Assembly (NCBI RefSeq): GCF_014204935.1
Contig: NZ_JACHMJ010000001.1
Coordinates: forward strand, 1,364,001-1,428,000
Direction: 5' to 3'
Source: Conyzicola lurida
Lineage (GTDB): Bacteria > Actinomycetota > Actinomycetes > Actinomycetales > Microbacteriaceae
Length of the DNA: 64,000 nt
This document shows positions 48,574-57,654 of the stretch, in pieces. Every line of letters begins with the position of its first letter. Within the stretch, counting starts at the first letter, position 1. The notes below the pieces were generated by a model. That model ran no database searches, was not told the DNA's origin, and worked only from the letters and a program-made list of their open reading frames with translations. Made by a program: the position numbers and the translations under genes.

Positions 48574-51498
48574 TTACGCGAGCTCGAAGCTCTCCTCCAC
48601 CGAGCTGTCGCCGCGCGGCGACACCGTGATGCGCAGCTTGGCCGGGATCTGCTCCTTCATCGCCTCGACGTGGCTGATCAGGCCGATCGTGCGGCCACCC
48701 TCGCGTAGCCCGTCGAGGGTGCTCATGGCGATGTCGAGCGTTTCGGAGTCGAGCGACCCGAAGCCCTCGTCGATGAAGAGCGTGTCGAGCGTGATGCCGC
48801 CGGTCTGGTTGGTGACGACCTCGGCGAGACCGAGGGCCAGCGCGAGCGAGGCGAGGAAGGTCTCGCCGCCGGAGAGCGAGTGCGTCGGCCGGGTGCGGCC
48901 GGTGTGCTCGTCACGGATTGCGAGGCCGAGCCCCGACTTCGTATTGCGGTATTGCAGCGCGTCGTCGTGCTCGAGCGAGTAGCGCCCGGCGCTCATCGTT
49001 CGTAGGCGGGTGTTCGCCGCCGCGACGATCTCCTCGAGCTGCGCGGCGAGCACGAATGTCTCGAGGCGCATGCGTCGGGTGTTGGGCTCGTCGCCGCGGA
49101 CGACGCTGGCGAGCTCGCGGAGCTGCTCGAACTCGAGGCGCCGCGTGCGGGTGGACTCGCGGTACACGGCGGCCTCGTCGACGAGGTCGCCGAGGCGGTC
49201 GACCCGCTCGGACAGCGCGGCCTGCGCGGCGCGTGCGTCGTCGCGCGCGGCGAGGGCCGCGACGCGGGCGAGCCGCGCCGGTTCGGCGTCGACCGGAGCT
49301 TCGGGGGCGTCGGCGATGCCGGGCTCGGCGAGGGTCGCGGACGCCGTGGCGCGCGCCTCGTCGTGCCGGCGGATCTCGGCCTCGAGCGTCGCGATCTCCG
49401 ACGCGGGACGCCGTGCCGACCGCGCCTCCTCGACGTCGGCGAAGTCGTTCTCGCGGAGCTGGGCGACCAATGCCGCCTCGGCCCGGGCCTGCGCCTCGGC
49501 GCGCGTCACCGCGGTGGCTGCAGCGTCGACTGCCGCCCGGGCGACCGTGAGCCGGTCGGAGAGCTGGCGCACACGCGCGGTGACGCTCTCCGCATCGCCA
49601 CGGCTGGCGTCGACGCGCGCGCTGATCCCGTCGCGCCGGCTCGTCGCCTCGGTGAGCAGCTTGACGGTGGCGTCGCGTCCGGAGCGGAGCGCGGCGACCC
49701 GGTCGTCGGCGGAGGCCAGTTCGGCGCGCAGCCGGTCTCGGTCCGCTTCCCGCTCCGCGAGCTCACGGGCGGCGTCGGTGGCCGCCGTGAGCGACTCCTG
49801 CGCGGTCCGCAGTTCGGCGTCGAGATCGTCGAGGGTCTTACCCTGTGTGCGACCGCGGGCCTCGGCCAGCGAGGCGGCGATCGTGCCGGCGAGGTCGTGC
49901 GCGACATCCATCGCACTGCGTCGTTCGGCGACCGTCTGCCGGGCAGCCTCGATGTCGTCCGCCGTGACCGGTGTGCCGTCGTGGCTGGCCGGGGCGGGAT
50001 GCTCGAGCGAACCGCAGACCGCGCAGGGTTCGCCCGGCGTGAGTGTCGTCGCGAGTTCTGCCGCGAACCCGCCGAGACGGCGCTCGTACAGCGCGTCGAG
50101 CGCGGCGCCGGCTGCGGTGTGGGCGGCGCTCGTCTCCTTCTCGGCGACGCGGGCGAGCTCGAGGCGCACGTCGAGGTCGAGCGCGGACTGTTCCGAATCG
50201 CGGGCCTCGCGGATGCGGGCGACCTGCTCGGTGGCCTCGGTGACGCGGGCGGCGCGCACCGCTGTCTCGGTGATCTGCACACCGACGGCGTCGATCTCGG
50301 CGGGCAGCGCGTCGCGACGCTCGACCGACGCGGCCAGTGCGGTTTCGTCGAGGTCGAGCGCGACCGCGAGGCGGTCGATGTCGGCGGCGACGGACGGCAG
50401 CTGCTTCTCGTCGGCGAGAACGTCGGCGAGGGCGCCGATCGTCGCGGTGAGCGCGTCGACCTCGGCGAGCGGATCGGCATCGGACCCGAACGCGGCACGC
50501 GCCGCCTCGTGCCGGGCGGCAGCGCTCTCGAGCGCGGCCGTCGCCTTGTCGAGTTCCCCGATGAGCGGCCAGACCGGAGCGGCCCGTCGGGCGGCTGCGA
50601 CGACGGCGCGGTGCCCGGCGACGGTCACGGCGGAACCCTCGAGGTCGGCGATTGTCTCGAGCGCGACGCCGCGACGCTCCTGGAGCGCGACGACGGCGAG
50701 CACCCCCTGGTAGTCGATGTCGGCGGCGGTGAAGGCGACGTCGGCGGAGCCCGAGATCACCTTCGCGAACGAGCGCTCCCCCGCGAGCGACGCGTACCCG
50801 GACTCGAACCAAGCGGCATCGGTCACCGCGGGGACCTCGTCGAGCTCGAGCAGGCGCGCGGCCTCGACCGCGTGCTGCCGCAGTACCGCGTCGGCCTCGG
50901 CGAGTTCGGTCTGGAGCAGTTTGCGACGGTCGTCGAGCGCGGTCTCGAGCGAGAGGAAGCGCTGCGAGCCGAACAGGGTGCGCAGCACCGCCTGTCGGTC
51001 GTCGTTGCGCGCGAGCAGGAACTGCTGGAAACGGTTCTGCGCGAGCAGCACCACCTGCAGGAACTGGTCTTTGGTGAGTGCGACGATGTCGGCGAGCTCG
51101 TGCGCGACGTCGACGGGCTTCGCCGCGATCACCTCGCCCGCGCGGCTGAGCGACGCGTCGTGGGCCTGCTTGGTCGTGCCGGTGCCGCTCTTCTTGGCGC
51201 GCAGGTACTCGGGCGTGCGGTGCACGGAGTAGGCGACGCCGCCGACGGTGAACTCCAGCTCGACATAGGTCGGGTCGTCGACCTCGCAGTGGTCGCTGCG
51301 CAGCTGGGCCTGCGTGCCGTCGTAGCGCGGCACGCTGCCGTAGAGCGCGAAACAGATGGCGTCGAGGATGCTCGACTTGCCGGCGCCGGTCTTGCCGGTG
51401 ATGAGGAACAACCCGGCCTCGTCGAACCGGGCGAAGTCGACGACCTGCTGGTTCTTGTACGGGCCGAACCCGGCGAGGGTGAGCTTGGTGATTCTCAC
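48574..51498 (-). CDS. sbcC: Exonuclease subunit SbcC (Rad50-like ATPase)
   Basis: A 974-residue SMC-like ATPase that with SbcD processes DNA ends and hairpins. N-terminal Walker A GKTGAGKS (35-42), Q-loop in VVLLAQNRFQQFL, long Ala/Glu/Arg-rich coiled coils, a central zinc hook CAVC (in GEPCAVCGSLEHP), and C-terminal signature HSLSGGETFLASLALALG and Walker B TLFIDEGFGSLD. Its ATG overlaps the sbcD stop as ATGA (51495-51498). Complete. Confidence 0.96.
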   Translation of the reverse strand: MRITKLTLAGFGPYKNQQVVDFARFDEAGLFLITGKTGAGKSSILDAICFALYGSVPRYDGTQAQLRSDHCEVDDPTYVELEFTVGGVAYSVHRTPEYLRAKKSGTGTTKQAHDASLSRAGEVIAAKPVDVAHELADIVALTKDQFLQVVLLAQNRFQQFLLARNDDRQAVLRTLFGSQRFLSLETALDDRRKLLQTELAEADAVLRQHAVEAARLLELDEVPAVTDAAWFESGYASLAGERSFAKVISGSADVAFTAADIDYQGVLAVVALQERRGVALETIADLEGSAVTVAGHRAVVAAARRAAPVWPLIGELDKATAALESAAARHEAARAAFGSDADPLAEVDALTATIGALADVLADEKQLPSVAADIDRLAVALDLDETALAASVERRDALPAEIDAVGVQITETAVRAARVTEATEQVARIREARDSEQSALDLDVRLELARVAEKETSAAHTAAGAALDALYERRLGGFAAELATTLTPGEPCAVCGSLEHPAPASHDGTPVTADDIEAARQTVAERRSAMDVAHDLAGTIAASLAEARGRTQGKTLDDLDAELRTAQESLTAATDAARELAEREADRDRLRAELASADDRVAALRSGRDATVKLLTEATSRRDGISARVDASRGDAESVTARVRQLSDRLTVARAAVDAAATAVTRAEAQARAEAALVAQLRENDFADVEEARSARRPASEIATLEAEIRRHDEARATASATLAEPGIADAPEAPVDAEPARLARVAALAARDDARAAQAALSERVDRLGDLVDEAAVYRESTRTRRLEFEQLRELASVVRGDEPNTRRMRLETFVLAAQLEEIVAAANTRLRTMSAGRYSLEHDDALQYRNTKSGLGLAIRDEHTGRTRPTHSLSGGETFLASLALALGLAEVVTNQTGGITLDTLFIDEGFGSLDSETLDIAMSTLDGLREGGRTIGLISHVEAMKEQIPAKLRITVSPRGDSSVEESFELA

Positions 51499-52649
51499 GA
51501 GGACACCTGCTGTTCGGTCAGCACGCTCGCGACGAGGGCGGTCTCGTACTCGGTCGGCCCCACGCCGTTGCGCACGTGGGTGAGGAAGTCGGCGACGATC
51601 TCGGTGTCACTGCGCCCGGCGATGCGTTCGCCGTAGGTCGCCGCGCTGGTCTCGGCCGTGACGCTGGGACGGAACTCGAGGGTGGCGCAGTGCGGGAACC
51701 GGTCTTGCAGGCGGCGCATGGCGTCCATCGGCCGCACCTGGTCGGTGATGACGGCAGCGACCCAGTCGTCCTCGAACCCCGCGAAAGCGTCGGAGCCGAG
51801 CAGGTCGTCGAGCTCGCCGGTGAGCACCGACAGCCGCCGGGGAATCGGCAGGTCGAGCCAGCCGACCGTATCGAGGCCGCCCGCGTCGAGCTCGACCAGC
51901 CACCCGCCGCGCGGTTTGCCCGCCTCGCCGAACGAGTAGTGCAGCGGCGCGCCCGAGTAGCGCACCCGGTCGGAGATCGTGCTGCGTCCGTGGATGTGGC
52001 CGAGCGCCACGTAGTCCGGCCCGTCGAACACGCTCGCCGGCACGAGGTTCAGTCCGCCCGAGGTGATGTCGCGCTCCACGTCGCTGGCTTCCTCCTGAGC
52101 CGCGACGCCCGAGGCGAAGCAGTGCGAGACGACGACCGACCGCGATTCGCGGGCCGCGGCATCCGCCCGCACCGCCGTCATCGCGAAGGTCAGGGCCTGC
52201 TCGTGCGTGCGCAGCTCGGCCTCGGGGTGGTGGTGGCGCAGCATCGAGGGCTCGAGGTACGGGATCCCGTAGAAGTCGACGGGCCCGTATTCGTCGTCGA
52301 TCGTGACCGGCTCGAGGTACTGGTCGTGACGGGTGAAGATGTGGATGCCGGCGAGGCCGGCCCACTCGGACTGGAATCCGAGGCGCGTGGCAGAGTCGTG
52401 GTTGCCGCTCGTCATCACCACGGCGGCGCCGGCGGCACGGATGTCGCGGAGTACACCCGACAGCACCGAGAAGCACTCGGCCGAGGGCATCGACGAGTCG
52501 AAGACGTCGCCCGCGACCACCACGACGTCGACGTCGTTCTCGCGCACCAGCTCGACGAGTGCGGCGAACACCTGACGCAGGTGTTCGAGGGTCGAGTGCC
52601 CGTGGAAGGTGCGCCCGATGTGCCAGTCGGAGGTGTGCAGGATCTTCAT
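51495..52649 (-). CDS. sbcD: Exonuclease subunit SbcD (Mre11-like nuclease)
   Basis: A 384-residue calcineurin-like phosphoesterase that supplies the Mn-dependent nuclease of SbcCD. Metal motifs HTSDWHIGR, VVAGDVFD, TSGNHDS, VVSHCFASG and ALGHIHGR are all intact. A capping domain follows (about 285-384). TAGCGT lies exactly 6 bases before the ATG, so the operon mRNA is probably leaderless. Confidence 0.96.
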   Translation of the reverse strand: MKILHTSDWHIGRTFHGHSTLEHLRQVFAALVELVRENDVDVVVVAGDVFDSSMPSAECFSVLSGVLRDIRAAGAAVVMTSGNHDSATRLGFQSEWAGLAGIHIFTRHDQYLEPVTIDDEYGPVDFYGIPYLEPSMLRHHHPEAELRTHEQALTFAMTAVRADAAARESRSVVVSHCFASGVAAQEEASDVERDITSGGLNLVPASVFDGPDYVALGHIHGRSTISDRVRYSGAPLHYSFGEAGKPRGGWLVELDAGGLDTVGWLDLPIPRRLSVLTGELDDLLGSDAFAGFEDDWVAAVITDQVRPMDAMRRLQDRFPHCATLEFRPSVTAETSAATYGERIAGRSDTEIVADFLTHVRNGVGPTEYETALVASVLTEQQVSS

Positions 52650-52655
52650 GCTTGC

Positions 52656-52661
52656 ACGCTA
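52656..52661 (-). promoter_or_regulatory. Leaderless -10 box of sbcDC
   Basis: TAGCGT, GCAAGC, then ATG at 52649. Confidence 0.6.
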
Positions 52662-52741
52662 CCCGCGACCGCCGACGTGGCCGGACACCTCCCCGGCGGG
52701 GCGGCCTGTGGAGGAGAAGACCCGCCTAGGCTGGAGGCATC

Positions 52742-53413
52742 ATGCGCCTCATCCTCATTCGCCACGGTCAGACTCCCGCCAACGTCCTCGGACAACTCGA
52801 CACCGCCCACCCGGGCCCCGGCCTCACCGAACTCGGCTTCGAGCAGGCCGCGCGTATCCCCGAGGCGATCCGCGACGAGAGAATCGACGCCCTGTTCGCA
52901 TCGACCCTGCTGCGCACCCAGCTGACCATCGCGCCGCTCGCCGCCGACCTCGGCCTCGCGGTCACGATCCTCGGCGGCATCCACGAGATCGAGGCCGGCG
53001 ACCTCGAGGGCAAGAGCGACCGCGCTTCGGTCATCCGCTACATGGAGACCGCGTTCGCCTGGGGCGCGGGTGACCTCGACGCCGAGATGCCGGGAGGCAC
53101 CGACGGCCACAACTTCTTCGGACGCTACAACGCCGACATCGCGGAGATCGTCGATTCCGGCGCCGAGACCGCGGTCGTGGTCAGCCACGGTGCTGCGATC
53201 CGCGTCTGGGTCGCGGGCACGGTCGGCAACGTTCCGCGCGAATTCGTGGGCGAACGGGACCTGATGAACACCGGCATCGTCATTCTCGAGGGCTCTTTCG
53301 ACGAGGGCTGGCGACTGATCGAGTGGGAGAGCACGCCTGTCGGCGGTTCAGACCTCGTGGATGCCGCGGCCGACGACCCGACCGGTGAGACCCTCGACGA
53401 GGCGACCCGGTAA
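52742..53413 (+). CDS. Histidine phosphatase (phosphoglycerate mutase-like)
   Basis: A 223-residue branch-1 histidine phosphatase. The phospho-His motif LIRHGQT (3-9), a Glu in HEIEAGDLEG and the second His in VVSHGAAIRVW form the active site. The substrate is unknown. TAGGCT and GGAGG both lie just upstream of the ATG, so a very short leader is likely. The tail after about residue 195 (Asp/Thr-rich) is probably disordered. Confidence 0.92.
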   Translation: MRLILIRHGQTPANVLGQLDTAHPGPGLTELGFEQAARIPEAIRDERIDALFASTLLRTQLTIAPLAADLGLAVTILGGIHEIEAGDLEGKSDRASVIRYMETAFAWGAGDLDAEMPGGTDGHNFFGRYNADIAEIVDSGAETAVVVSHGAAIRVWVAGTVGNVPREFVGERDLMNTGIVILEGSFDEGWRLIEWESTPVGGSDLVDAAADDPTGETLDEATR

Positions 53414-53494
53414 CCACGGCGCTCAGCCTGTCGAAGGGCTTCCGCTCGCTCCCCGCCGCCCCTACCATCGGCCTCACGGAAGCGGAGGTCCTCC

Positions 53495-54058
53495 ATGCAT
53501 CTCGTCACCTACACAATGGGCGTCTCGCTCGACGGCTACGTCGTCGGTCCCGACGGCACCTTCGACTGGATTCCCCTCGACGACGAGTTCTCACACCACG
53601 TCGTCGACGAGATCCGGGATGTCGGCGTCCACCTGCTCGGGCGGAAGCTCTACGACGACATGCTGTACTGGGAGTCTGCCGACGAGGACCCCGAGCTCGA
53701 CCCGGTGATGCGGGAGTGGAACTCGTACTGGAAGCCGCTGCCGAAGGTGGTCTTCTCTACGACGCTGACCGAGGTGCGCGGCGAGGCCCGCCTCGCCACC
53801 GGCGGTCTGGCCGAGGAGATCGAGCGCTTGCGAGCCGAACCGGGCGACGGGGAGATCGCGATCGGCGGTGCGACTCTCGCGGCGGAAGCCGCCGCCCTCG
53901 ACCTGATCGACGAGTACCGCGTGCGGTTCGCTCCCGTGCTCGTCGGCGGCGGACTCCCCTTCTTCGCGCACGAGGAGCGTCGCGTCGATCTCGAGCTCGT
54001 CGACTCGCACACGTTCGCGTCGGGACTCGTCTATCTGCGCTACCGCGTGCGTCGCTAG
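53495..54058 (+). CDS. Dihydrofolate reductase-like (RibD C-terminal) protein
   Basis: A 187-residue member of the DHFR/RibD_C fold family: MGVSLDGYVVGPDG, HLLGRKLYDDM, VVFSTTL, IAIGGATLAAEA and VLVGGGLPFF are hallmark segments. Stand-alone proteins of this type are NADPH-dependent reductases of unknown substrate, not true DHFR or RibD. GGAGG about 8 bases upstream supports the ATG. Confidence 0.92.
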   Translation: MHLVTYTMGVSLDGYVVGPDGTFDWIPLDDEFSHHVVDEIRDVGVHLLGRKLYDDMLYWESADEDPELDPVMREWNSYWKPLPKVVFSTTLTEVRGEARLATGGLAEEIERLRAEPGDGEIAIGGATLAAEAAALDLIDEYRVRFAPVLVGGGLPFFAHEERRVDLELVDSHTFASGLVYLRYRVRR

Positions 54059-54068
54059 CGGGCCGTGC

Positions 54069-54509
54069 TCAGTCGCATTCCACCGTGTACCCGAGCTCGT
54101 AGACGTCGAGGCCCCCACTAATACCTTCGTCCGCGAGTTGGTCGAGCGCTGAGAACTGGAGGGCGGTGGCCAGAGCGTAGGTCTCGAACCGCAGGCGGTC
54201 GTCGGCGTCGGGGTCGCCGAACTCGTCGCGGAACTCTGTGGCCAGCAGGTCGCGAGCCGCATCGACCTCGTCCGCGGTCGGTTCGGCGGTGCCGAATGCT
54301 TCGCGCACGTTCTCGATCGGGCCCTCCTCGGTATCGAGGCTGTTGATGACGACGAGAGTCCAGCGGGTGGTGCAGGCTGCACCGTCGGAGCGGGTCCAGG
54401 TCTCCTCGCGCAGCACTTCTGCGCCGTTGAGTCCAGCGAAGATCCGGGCGCACCCCGAGAGCGCGACGACGGTAAGGAGCAGGAGAGCCAGGACACGGGC
54501 GGAGCGCAT
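54069..54509 (-). CDS. Putative lipoprotein
   Basis: A 146-residue lipoprotein: signal peptide with lipobox ALSGC (Cys20), then a soluble domain with two further cysteines (GAACTTRW and the C-terminal TVECD) that could be disulfide bonded. Not recognised beyond this. TAGGGT lies exactly 6 bases before the ATG (leaderless). Confidence 0.82.
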   Translation of the reverse strand: MRSARVLALLLLTVVALSGCARIFAGLNGAEVLREETWTRSDGAACTTRWTLVVINSLDTEEGPIENVREAFGTAEPTADEVDAARDLLATEFRDEFGDPDADDRLRFETYALATALQFSALDQLADEGISGGLDVYELGYTVECD

Positions 54510-54515
54510 GACTCG

Positions 54516-54521
54516 ACCCTA
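54516..54521 (-). promoter_or_regulatory. Leaderless -10 box of the lipoprotein gene
   Basis: TAGGGT, CGAGTC, then ATG at 54509. Confidence 0.6.
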
Positions 54522-54593
54522 CGAACTGGAGTCGCGCCGGACATCGCCCGCGCGACGGACTCCCGTCATCATTGCGACGGCGATTCTCCCCAG

Positions 54594-54599
54594 TATCGT
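54594..54599 (+). promoter_or_regulatory. Leaderless -10 box of the methyltransferase gene
   Basis: TATCGT, GATCCC, then GTG at 54606. Confidence 0.6.
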
Positions 54600-54605
54600 G
54601 ATCCC

Positions 54606-55205
54606 GTGACCGTCGATCCCGTGCATGCCGCGTATACGAACCGAGCCGGCGAATACATCGAGGCCGTCGGGAAGATCGAGCACGCGGCCGTCGCCGACCG
54701 CGACTACGTGCTCGCGTGGGCGCAATCCGTCGACGGCCCGCTGCTCGACGTGGGGTGCGGCCCCGGGCAGTGGACGGAGTTCCTTCGCGAGGCAGGACTC
54801 GACGTCGAAGGGGTGGATCTGGTGGAGGCGTTCATCGACGACGCCCGCCAGCGCTATCCGTCGGCACGGTACCGCGTCGGTCGCGCTGAGGCCCTGGGAG
54901 TGCCAGCCGGCAGCCTCGGAGGCGTGCTGGCCTGGTACTCGCTCATCCACACCGACCCCGAGAGGCTCGACGAACCGTTGAAAGAGTTCGCCCGCGCCAT
55001 CCGGCCCGGCGGCAGTCTCGTCATCGGCTTCTTCGACGGCGTGGCCGGTGAGTCATTCGACCACGCCGTCGCGACGGCCTACTACTGGTCGGTCGGATCG
55101 CTCGCAGAGTGGCTCGTGCGAGCCGGATTCACGGTGACCGACGCGCGAACGCGCCAGGATCCGGGCGTGCGCCGCCACGGTGTGATCGCGGCGACGAAGG
55201 CCTAG
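54606..55205 (+). CDS. Class I SAM-dependent methyltransferase
   Basis: A 199-residue methyltransferase (Methyltransf_11/25 type). Motif I is LLDVGCGPGQWTEFL, the acidic residue after strand 2 is in VEGVDLVEAF, and LAWYSLIH with RPGGSLVIGFF follows. No substrate domain is evident, so a small-molecule substrate is likely. GTG start in the leaderless arrangement. The stop overlaps that of the convergent LLM gene in CTAG (55202-55205). Confidence 0.92.
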   Translation: MTVDPVHAAYTNRAGEYIEAVGKIEHAAVADRDYVLAWAQSVDGPLLDVGCGPGQWTEFLREAGLDVEGVDLVEAFIDDARQRYPSARYRVGRAEALGVPAGSLGGVLAWYSLIHTDPERLDEPLKEFARAIRPGGSLVIGFFDGVAGESFDHAVATAYYWSVGSLAEWLVRAGFTVTDARTRQDPGVRRHGVIAATKA

Positions 55206-56224
55206 CGCCAGCCCGCCGCCGGCGCCACGTGCTTGACGATGCTCTCGAGCAGCGCGGCGTTGTACTCCACGCCCAGCTGGTTCGGAACGGTGATCAGCAC
55301 CGTATCCGCGGCCTGCACCGCGGCATCCCGAGCAAGCTCTTCGGCGATCACGTCGGGCTCGCCGATGAAGCTGCGCCCGAACCGGGCGAGGCCGCCGTCG
55401 AGGTGGCCGACCTGGTCCTTGCCCTCGACCTGGCCGCGCAGCCCGAAGTAGGCGCGGTCGGCGTCGGACACCAGCGGGATGATGCTGCGGCTCACTGAGA
55501 CGCGCGGCTCGAAGTCGTGGCCGTGCTCCTTCCACTCGTCGCGGAAGATCTGGATCTGCTCGGCCTGCAGCTCGTCGAACGGCACGCCGGTGTCTTCGGT
55601 GAGCAGCGTCGAGCTCATCAGGTTCATTCCCTGCTCGGCGGTCCACTTCGCGGTCGCGCGGGTGCCGCTCCCCCACCAGATGCGCTCGTTGAGTCCGGGC
55701 GACTGCGGGTCGATCGCGAGCGCGCCGCCCATGCCCCGTGTCATCTGCGGGTTCGCCTGGGCGACGCCGGCGCCGTCGATCGCGGCGCGGAAGATCGCCG
55801 TGTGCCGGCGCGCGAGGTCGGCGTCGGTCTCGCCCTCGGCTGCCACGTAGCCGAACGACTCGTAGCCGCGCAGGGCCGTCTCGGGCGAGCCGCGGCTGAG
55901 GCCGAGCTGCAGGCGGCGGTTGCTGATCAGGTCGGTGATCGCGGCCTCTTCGGCCATGTACAGCGGATTCTCGTAGCGCATGTCGATCACGCCGGTGCCG
56001 AGTTCGATGCGGCTGGTGCGCGCCGCCATCGCCGCGAGCAGCGGGTAGGGCGAGGCGTGCTGCGGTGCGAAGTGGTGCACGCGCAGGTACGCACCGTCGA
56101 CTCCGACCTCTTCTGCGGCGACGGCGAGCTCGATCGCCTGGACGAGCGCGTCCTGCGCCGTGGTGACGAGAGATCCGGGCACGTCCTGGTAGTGGCCGAA
56201 AGAGAGGTATCCGATGCGCTTCAT
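55202..56224 (-). CDS. LLM-class flavin-dependent oxidoreductase
   Basis: A 340-residue luciferase-like monooxygenase with TIM-barrel signature: LSFGHYQDVPGS, FAPQHASPYPLLAAMAARTSRIELGTGV, NPLYMAEEAA, GLSRGSPETAL, and IWWGSGTRATAKWTAEQGMNL at the phosphate-binding region. FMN- or F420-dependent; actinobacteria use both and the sequence does not decide. Substrate unknown. TACGCT lies 9 bases upstream. Confidence 0.91.
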   Translation of the reverse strand: MKRIGYLSFGHYQDVPGSLVTTAQDALVQAIELAVAAEEVGVDGAYLRVHHFAPQHASPYPLLAAMAARTSRIELGTGVIDMRYENPLYMAEEAAITDLISNRRLQLGLSRGSPETALRGYESFGYVAAEGETDADLARRHTAIFRAAIDGAGVAQANPQMTRGMGGALAIDPQSPGLNERIWWGSGTRATAKWTAEQGMNLMSSTLLTEDTGVPFDELQAEQIQIFRDEWKEHGHDFEPRVSVSRSIIPLVSDADRAYFGLRGQVEGKDQVGHLDGGLARFGRSFIGEPDVIAEELARDAAVQAADTVLITVPNQLGVEYNAALLESIVKHVAPAAGWR

Positions 56225-56379
56225 AGTGATTGCAGCGTACCGCGGGCCTCTCGTATTCCCGATGCGAACGCATGGAAAGTGCGGGCCCGCCTGAACCCCG
56301 CACGGGGGTCTCGTCGGTATTCATTACGGTGTGTAGCCTTGCGCCGAACGCACGATTCCCCCACTGAGAAAGAAGAACC

Positions 56380-56583
56380 ATGAACTACGTCGTCCTCCAG
56401 GTCATTCTGAAAGAAAAGATGTTCGGCACCGGGTCGGGGAACCTCACCGAGCTGGAGGGCGTTCTCAACGAGAAGGCAGCCCTGGGCTACCGCCTCCACA
56501 CCATCACCACCGCGTCGTCCGGCAGCAAGGGACTCGGCGGCGGCGACCGCATCCAGGCGACGCTCGTGTTCGAGAAGCTGTAA
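56380..56583 (+). CDS. DUF4177 domain protein
   Basis: A 67-residue protein consisting entirely of a DUF4177 module: MNYVVLQV, LEGVLNEKAALGYRLHTI, QATLVFEK. The 155-bp upstream region contains a plausible TAGCCT -10 box, and AGAAAGAAG serves as ribosome binding site. Function unknown; members are small stand-alone cytoplasmic proteins. Confidence 0.9.
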   Translation: MNYVVLQVILKEKMFGTGSGNLTELEGVLNEKAALGYRLHTITTASSGSKGLGGGDRIQATLVFEKL

Positions 56584-56600
56584 TCGCCGAACGAAAGTTC

Positions 56601-56606
56601 TAGGCT
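56601..56606 (+). promoter_or_regulatory. Near-leaderless -10 box of the acetyltransferase gene
   Basis: TAGGCT, 7 bases, then GTG at 56614. Confidence 0.5.
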
Positions 56607-56613
56607 CTAACGT

Positions 56614-56898
56614 GTGACGAGAACCTTCGAAAACCAGCCCGACTCCAACCGATACGCGCTCCGCGACGGTGACGAGCTGGTCGCGGTTCTCGACTACGCG
56701 AGCAACGGCACCGCCATTTCCCTGACGCGCGCGTTCACGACACCCGCGCGTCGGGGAAAAGGGTTCGCGGCGGAACTCGTCGAATACGCGGTCGACGACA
56801 TCGAGGCGACCAGCGACCTGCGCATCATCCCGATGTGCTGGTACGTCGGCGAGTGGTTCGACAAGCACCCGGAGCGACACGGCCTCCTCGAGAGGTAA
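56614..56898 (+). CDS. Short GNAT N-acetyltransferase (YidJ-like)
   Basis: A 94-residue minimal GNAT protein of the PF14542 group: YALRDGDELVAVLDYASNGTAISL, the acetyl-CoA loop PARRGKGFAAELVEYAV, and IIPMCWYVGEWFDKHPE near the end. Substrate unknown. GTG start. The phosphoribosyltransferase gene begins 5 bp downstream, so they share a transcript. Confidence 0.93.
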   Translation: MTRTFENQPDSNRYALRDGDELVAVLDYASNGTAISLTRAFTTPARRGKGFAAELVEYAVDDIEATSDLRIIPMCWYVGEWFDKHPERHGLLER

Positions 56899-56903
56899 CT
56901 CTC

Positions 56904-57569
56904 GTGGCACGACCGTTATTCGAAGACCGGGCCGACGCTGGTCGGCAGCTCGCCGCGGTGCTGGTGCAGACACCACGGGCGCCGAAGCCTACCGTGGTGC
57001 TCGGCCTCCCCCGAGGCGGAGTGCCTGTCGCGGCCGTGGTCGCCGCCGCGCTGGATGCGCCGCTCGACGTCGTCGCCGTGCGCAAACTCGGCGGCCCGCG
57101 CCATCCCGAACTGGCACTCGGAGCCATCGGCGAGGGTGGGGCGCGCGTCGTCGACACCGATCTCCAGCGGCGTACCGGCGTCAGCGACACCGAGCTCGCC
57201 GCGGTCGAGGCCGCGGAAATCGCGGAACTCGACCGCCGGCTCGCGGTGTACCGATCGGGACGCCCGCGTCTCGCGCTCGACGGCGCGCGCGCGGTCGTCG
57301 TCGATGACGGGGTTGCCACCGGGGCGACCGCCGAGGTCGCGTGCCGGGTGATCCGCCAGCTCGGCGCGGAGGAGATCGTGCTCGCCGTGCCCGTCGCTCC
57401 GGCCGACTGGACCCTGCGGCTCGCGGGCGCGGCCGACGAATTCGTCGCCGTCGCCGCACCCAGAGACTTCTGGGCGGTCGGCCAGTGGTACGCCCGCTTC
57501 GACCAGACCTCGGACGCGGAGGTCATCGCGCTACTCGGCGGCGCAGACTCCCGGCTGAGTATGCCATGA
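56904..57569 (+). CDS. Phosphoribosyltransferase-domain protein
   Basis: A 221-residue type I phosphoribosyltransferase fold protein. VVLGLPRGGVPVAAVVAAAL opens the fold and the PRPP loop reads AVVVDDGVATGATAEV. LELAL-type positions (RHPELALGAIGEGG) match a group often fused to or adjacent to dienelactone hydrolases; no hydrolase is fused here. GTG 56904, with GAGG upstream, is chosen; a longer frame overlaps the acetyltransferase gene. Confidence 0.9.
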   Translation: MARPLFEDRADAGRQLAAVLVQTPRAPKPTVVLGLPRGGVPVAAVVAAALDAPLDVVAVRKLGGPRHPELALGAIGEGGARVVDTDLQRRTGVSDTELAAVEAAEIAELDRRLAVYRSGRPRLALDGARAVVVDDGVATGATAEVACRVIRQLGAEEIVLAVPVAPADWTLRLAGAADEFVAVAAPRDFWAVGQWYARFDQTSDAEVIALLGGADSRLSMP

Positions 57570-57654
57570 GAGTTGTTGAGGGAAGCTACGAATGTGAGCG
57601 GGTGGCGCGTTCCGGTCGTAGACTGCGGTTTGTGAGCAAGGAGGAGGTGTGACG

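Noticed and set aside
53425-53445. GCCTGTCGAAGGGC palindrome-like intergenic motif
   Set aside because: Similar GTCGAAG stretches occur near 15362, 19016 and 23311 but without consistent extension or position, so no repeat family is claimed.
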